NCBI GenBank assembly: GCA_002718375.1
Contig: PBEI01000021.1
Location: 1-30,619, forward strand
Length of the DNA stretch: 30,619 bases
Direction of reading: 5' to 3'
DNA from: Gammaproteobacteria bacterium
Lineage (GTDB): Bacteria; Pseudomonadota; Gammaproteobacteria; UBA11654
The number at the start of each line of letters is the position of its first letter. Position 1 is the stretch's first letter. This document shows positions 26,725-30,619 of the stretch, piece by piece. The translations under genes were made by a program, and so were the position numbers. A model generated the notes under the pieces. The model was not told where the DNA came from and did no database searches. It worked only from the letters and a program-made list of their open reading frames with translations.

Positions 26725-27624
26725 CTAAATAATTTCATTGAATACGATTTTTGGGCTTATGCATTCATCTGAGTAGGTGCCAAGACCTAGAAATTTTTTT
26801 TCATCGTCATAAATTCTTATGTAGTCAGAGTCTTTAATTGACGTTTGATTAACCGAAATCGACAGGCCATTCATAAACATCTTTGATTCTGATTTACCGA
26901 TAACCACCTTCATTAGATGCCTTAGTGGTGAATCTATGGGCAATAGATACTTATGAATAGTAGCTGAATCCATTATTTTATCAAAAGCATGCATCTGTGG
27001 TTTATCAAAACAATTTATATCTAATCTTCGTAACTCATCGATATGACCAACTGTTCCGAGTTTATTCGCGATGTCTTCAGCAAGTGTACGAATATAAGTT
27101 CCCTTACTGCATTCAATAATAAACTCAAGACAGTTTTTATTGATTGATAGAAGTTTTATTGAGTGTATTTGGATTGATCTGGCTTTTCTTGGAACATCCA
27201 CTCCTTTTAGTGCCAACTTGTATAAACGTTCACCTTTGTGCTTCAAAGCTGAATACATTGGAGGGATCTGTTCTTGTTTGCCGATAAATGATTGTAATAA
27301 CTGGTCAATGCTCAGAGAATCATGTGAGATTCTTGCTGATGAGGCTTCAATGATTTCACCCTCTTTGTCTCCGGTTGATGTTTTGACACCAAGCTTTATT
27401 TTTGCCTGGTATGTTTTATTAGAATCTATTAGGAATTGAGAGACTCTTGTTGCTCTACCCATGCAAACTGGTAAAAGTCCAGTTGCCAGTGGGTCCAGGG
27501 TACCAGTATGTCCAAGTTTCTTAATATTGAACTTTTTCTTAATTTTCTGAATTGCTTGATTTGAACTCATCATCAATGGCTTATCCAGTAAGAGGATTCC
27601 ATCGATATTATTTTTTTGAGTCAT
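26725..27624 (-). CDS. truB: tRNA pseudouridine(55) synthase
   Basis: Makes pseudouridine 55 in the T loop of elongator tRNAs. It has 299 residues (E. coli 314). DGILLLDKPLMMSSNQAIQK is the N-terminal TruB motif, and GHTGTLDPLATGLLP contains the catalytic Asp44. SKGTYIRTLAEDIANKLG matches the RNA-binding C-terminal motif of the catalytic domain. A shorter PUA-like tail follows. The start overlaps the rbfA end by 17 nt. Confidence 0.96.
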   Translation of the reverse strand: MTQKNNIDGILLLDKPLMMSSNQAIQKIKKKFNIKKLGHTGTLDPLATGLLPVCMGRATRVSQFLIDSNKTYQAKIKLGVKTSTGDKEGEIIEASSARISHDSLSIDQLLQSFIGKQEQIPPMYSALKHKGERLYKLALKGVDVPRKARSIQIHSIKLLSINKNCLEFIIECSKGTYIRTLAEDIANKLGTVGHIDELRRLDINCFDKPQMHAFDKIMDSATIHKYLLPIDSPLRHLMKVVIGKSESKMFMNGLSISVNQTSIKDSDYIRIYDDEKKFLGLGTYSDECISPKIVFNEII

Positions 27625-27973
27625 TCTCTATTGCACTATCGATTAAGACTGTCAGTTGATTCGCATATTGTTCGTGCTCATCAAATATGAACTTGAGTTG
27701 TGGAATCTTTTTTAATGAAACCCTTTTACCAATATTTTTCTTAAAAATACCTGAAGCCTTTGAAATAAGATTGATTAATTCAGTAGAGGTGCCGAGAGAT
27801 GAATTTAATGAAGAACAATATATCTTAGCATGTCCTAAATCACTTGATAGTTTGACTTCATTAATGGATACGTTTCTTAATCTCGGGTCTTTTATGTCAT
27901 GTATGATTGTTTCACTGATGATTCTATGGATTTTTGATTCAACTCGTGAATTAATAGAGAAATCATTTCCCAT
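27608..27973 (-). CDS. rbfA: Ribosome-binding factor A
   Basis: A KH-fold factor for late 30S maturation and 16S 5'-end processing. It has 121 residues (E. coli 133). RVESKIHRIISETIIHDIKD near the N-terminus and DPRLRNVSINEVKLSSDLGH with the kinked-helix KH pattern fit the family, as does the late KKIPQLKFIFDEH. It starts one base after the infB stop (TAA-A-ATG) and runs into truB, the normal order of this operon. Confidence 0.95.
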   Translation of the reverse strand: MGNDFSINSRVESKIHRIISETIIHDIKDPRLRNVSINEVKLSSDLGHAKIYCSSLNSSLGTSTELINLISKASGIFKKNIGKRVSLKKIPQLKFIFDEHEQYANQLTVLIDSAIENDSKK

Positions 27974-27974
27974 T

Positions 27975-30383
27975 TTATTTTTTTACTTCCACAGATCTAT
28001 AGCATTCGATTTGATCACCAGTTTTTACATCATTATAGTTTTTCACACCAATACCACACTCTGTTCCAGATTTTACTTCATTGACATCGTCTTTAAACCT
28101 TCTAAGTGACTCTAATTCGCCTTCGTAGATGACGGTATTATCTCTTAATACCCTTATTGGATTTGATCGTATGACAGTTCCATCAATGACCAAGCATCCT
28201 GCTATTTTGCCCAATGATGGTGAGTCAAATATATCTCTGACTTCAGCCAAACCGCAAATTTCTTCTCTGATAACTGGCGCCGACATTCCGGATATCATAT
28301 TACTGATGTCTTCAATGGTTTCATAAATGATACTGTAGTATTTGACCTCTACGGATGAATCCTTAAGTAACTTTCTTGCGGCATTATCAGCACGAACATT
28401 GAAGCCAATAACAAAAGCATCAGATGCCTCTGCTAGGTTCAAATCAGATTCTGTGATTCCACCAATAGAGTTCGAAATGATATCAATCTCAACTTCATCA
28501 TTTGATAATTTTAATAAAGAATCCTTAATGGCTTCTGCACTTCCTCTTACGTCCGCTTTGATCATAACTGAGACAACTTTCTTATCTGTATCAGATGACT
28601 CCATAAAGGATTTCATTTTTTGTGCTTGCTTCTCATTCAGTGTATTTTTCTTTCTGTTTTCTTTTCTGGAATCGCTGATTTCTTTGGCCTGTCTTTCAGA
28701 TTCAACTTGTCTAAGCTCATCACCAGTATTGGGCGCTCCAGATAACCCATAAACCTTAACGGGCATTGATGGCGTAGCTTCAGAGAGCTGGTCACCGATT
28801 TCATTCATAAGAATTCTTGCTCGACCAAATTCCTCACCAACAATTATCAAGTCACCTTTGTTCAGTTTGCCTTCACTGATCAAAATTGTTGCTACCGCTC
28901 CTTTGCCGCTCTCAACTCCTGACTCAATAACACTCCCGATTGGCCTTCCCTCAGATGGTGCCTTTAAGTCAAGTAATTCAGCTTGAAGCAGTATGGACTC
29001 AAGTAAGTCTTCTATGCCTTCCCCACTTTGAGCGGAAACATTTACAAATAATACATCTCCACCCAATTCTTCAGGAATAATTTCCAACCCCATCAATTCA
29101 TTCTTAACTTTTTCGGTATTTGCTTCTGGTTTGTCTATTTTGTTAATTGCTACGATCATTGGCACCCCAGCACTTTTAGCATGCTCTATGGCCTCTTCAG
29201 TCTGTGGCTTGACACCATCGTCTGCGGCAACAACTAAGATGACAATGTCTGTAATATTCGCACCTCTCGAACGCATCTGAGAGAATGCAGCATGACCTGG
29301 TGTATCAAGGAATGTTATTTTTTGATCTTTTACATCTATGGTGTAAGCACCAATGTGTTGTGTGATACCACCCGCTTCTCCATCGGTTACCTTCGTTTTT
29401 CGAATATAATCAAGCAGTGATGTTTTTCCATGATCAACATGGCCCATGATGGTAACAACTGGGGGTCTTTTAACGGATTCATTTTCATTTATTTGCTCAT
29501 CAAATACAGAATCCTCAACTGATCTTTCATCCATTGGGATTGCTTTATGACCCAATTCCTCAACTACTAATATGGCGGTATCTTGGTCAATATGATCATT
29601 GCCCGTTGCCATTATGCCTTGTCCGATCATTACTGAAATCACTTCACTGACTTTCATTGCAAGTTTTTGAGCAATTTCTTGAGGTGATATTGATGTCGGG
29701 ATTTCAATGGTTTTGACTACCGGTTGAGTGGGTTTTTCGAATGTATGAGATTGATCCAGAGATGATAAATTGACAGAGCGTCTTACTTGTCTTTTCTTTC
29801 TTCTTTTTACATTTCCCTTAACATGAAGTTCTTTTATTTCAAATGGATCTGATGGCTTTTCATGCTTAGTTTTTTTCCATTTCTTCTTAGGCTGGTCCTT
29901 TGATGGTTCGCCAATGATCTGAGGATCTGGAGTTATTTCTGACCCTGACGTCTCATCAATTGATGCATCTGCCTTTACAGCTTCCTCTTTTAAAGCTTCT
30001 TCTCTGGCTTTTTGCTCCTCAGCCTCTCTTTCAATTTTTTCAGTTTCTTCAGCCGCTTTTGCTTCTTCTAGGAGTGAATCCTTATTGACATAAGTCGCCT
30101 TTTTTCTGATTTCGACATTCACTGTTCTTGAAGTACCAAAACCTCCAGAGAGTTTTAGCTCACTCTGTGATCTTCTATTTACTGTGAGTTTCTTTGGTGA
30201 CTGAATCTCTGTCTTTGTTCCATGACTTCCTCTGAGATGATTAAGCAGAGTCAACTTTTGATCATTTGTAATAGTATCTGCTTCAGTTGAAACACTGATG
30301 CCTGCATCATTGAGCTGAGATATTAACTTCTCTGGTTTGATTTTAAGTGCAGTTGCTAATTTAGATACTGTTGTTGTTGACAT
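27975..30383 (-). CDS. infB: Translation initiation factor IF-2
   Basis: A GTPase that places fMet-tRNA on the 30S and drives subunit joining. It has 802 residues (E. coli 890). An N-terminal IF2_N motif (TTVSKLATALKIKPEKLISQ) is followed by a charged, repetitive linker rich in Glu, Lys and Ala, including a basic stretch around KRRKKRQVRR. A second IF2_N motif (SPQEIAQKLAMKVSEVISVM) precedes the G domain. G1 is GHVDHGKTS, G3 DTPGHAAF and G4 NKID. Domains II, III and IV follow. A good AGGAT lies seven bases before the ATG, 17 nt after nusA. Confidence 0.98.
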   Translation of the reverse strand: MSTTTVSKLATALKIKPEKLISQLNDAGISVSTEADTITNDQKLTLLNHLRGSHGTKTEIQSPKKLTVNRRSQSELKLSGGFGTSRTVNVEIRKKATYVNKDSLLEEAKAAEETEKIEREAEEQKAREEALKEEAVKADASIDETSGSEITPDPQIIGEPSKDQPKKKWKKTKHEKPSDPFEIKELHVKGNVKRRKKRQVRRSVNLSSLDQSHTFEKPTQPVVKTIEIPTSISPQEIAQKLAMKVSEVISVMIGQGIMATGNDHIDQDTAILVVEELGHKAIPMDERSVEDSVFDEQINENESVKRPPVVTIMGHVDHGKTSLLDYIRKTKVTDGEAGGITQHIGAYTIDVKDQKITFLDTPGHAAFSQMRSRGANITDIVILVVAADDGVKPQTEEAIEHAKSAGVPMIVAINKIDKPEANTEKVKNELMGLEIIPEELGGDVLFVNVSAQSGEGIEDLLESILLQAELLDLKAPSEGRPIGSVIESGVESGKGAVATILISEGKLNKGDLIIVGEEFGRARILMNEIGDQLSEATPSMPVKVYGLSGAPNTGDELRQVESERQAKEISDSRKENRKKNTLNEKQAQKMKSFMESSDTDKKVVSVMIKADVRGSAEAIKDSLLKLSNDEVEIDIISNSIGGITESDLNLAEASDAFVIGFNVRADNAARKLLKDSSVEVKYYSIIYETIEDISNMISGMSAPVIREEICGLAEVRDIFDSPSLGKIAGCLVIDGTVIRSNPIRVLRDNTVIYEGELESLRRFKDDVNEVKSGTECGIGVKNYNDVKTGDQIECYRSVEVKK

Positions 30384-30400
30384 GATAAAATCCTAATTGT

Positions 30401-30619
30401 TTAGCTCTCTATAGTTCCTTCTTTAAACCAATCCTCTCTTGCTTCAAGTATCATAGATGAAGCCATTTCTTCATCGATACCCTCTATCTCAAGTAATTCA
30501 TCGATTGATTGTTCTGCCAATAGATTTTTTGTATTGATACCACCTCTTGCAAGGGAGTATGCAATCTCTTCTGACACTGTACCAAGCGCCAATAAGTCAT
30601 CAGATGGTCCATGTTCTTC
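30401..30619 (-). CDS. nusA: Transcription elongation factor NusA, C-terminal fragment
   Basis: Only the last 72 codons lie in the window; the frame is open through the edge at 30619. The visible protein reads ALGTVSEEIAYSLARGGINT, then LLEIEGIDEEMASSMILEAR and a short EDWFKEGTIES end. This is the helix-hairpin-helix acidic repeat (AR2) at the end of gammaproteobacterial NusA, which in E. coli contacts the RNA polymerase alpha C-terminal domain and relieves autoinhibition. Identity is also given by position before infB. A TTG at 30592 inside the fragment is not a gene start. Confidence 0.93.
   Translation of the reverse strand, partial: EEHGPSDDLLALGTVSEEIAYSLARGGINTKNLLAEQSIDELLEIEGIDEEMASSMILEAREDWFKEGTIES

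Overview
The window is a gene-dense, AT-rich stretch of bacterial chromosome carrying only housekeeping genes. No insertion sequence, prophage, CRISPR array or toxin-antitoxin pair was seen. The gene order is gammaproteobacterial. One arm has ubiG-gph-yciK divergent from gyrA-serC-pheA-aroA-cmk-rpsA-ihfB, as in Pseudomonas. Another has smc-zipA-ligA, and a third has nusA-infB-rbfA-truB-rpsO-pnp. ZipA, LapB and IHF-beta also point to Gammaproteobacteria. AT-richness, very short spacers, overlapping genes and few Shine-Dalgarno sequences suggest a streamlined, probably marine lineage of SAR86 type; that placement is inference only.

Layout, left to right. (1) 1-1921, minus: uvrB, cut by the window edge, divergent from an aspartate-family aminotransferase (1964-3145, plus) that is followed by tRNA-Asn. 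(2) 14421 down to 3274, minus: gyrA, serC, serA, pheA, aroA, cmk, rpsA, ihfB, lapB and a small cytidylyltransferase. The largest gap in this run is 37 nt. It links DNA topology, serine, phenylalanine and shikimate synthesis, CMP recycling, translation, nucleoid architecture and envelope control. (3) 14564-16644, plus: ubiG, gph and a YciK-like SDR, all overlapping. (4) 23257 down to 16651, minus: smc, zipA, ligA, scpA, scpB, a chromosome-organisation and division operon holding the whole Smc-ScpAB condensin. (5) 23342-24259, plus: queF and dksA. (6) 30619 down to 24260, minus: the end of nusA, then infB, rbfA, truB, rpsO and pnp.

The most striking observation is the Smc protein. It has 906 residues and intact ATPase head halves, but I can find no hinge domain: about 515 residues between the heads hold only four glycines and one proline and read as coiled coil. 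Its partners ScpA and ScpB are intact and lie in the same operon. Other departures from model gammaproteobacteria are a very small ZipA, a DksA with only one of the four zinc cysteines, a short type I QueF, a PheA without chorismate mutase domain, loss of tyrA and hisC from the aromatic cluster, no lapA before lapB, and a cytidylyltransferase whose HxGH motif reads HPGY.

Many junctions look translationally coupled. Stop-A-start occurs three times, 8-nt overlaps three times (two with the identical string ATGACTAA), and ATGA and TGATG overlaps once each. No convincing intrinsic terminator was seen, and the dksA and pnp stop codons abut with no base between them.
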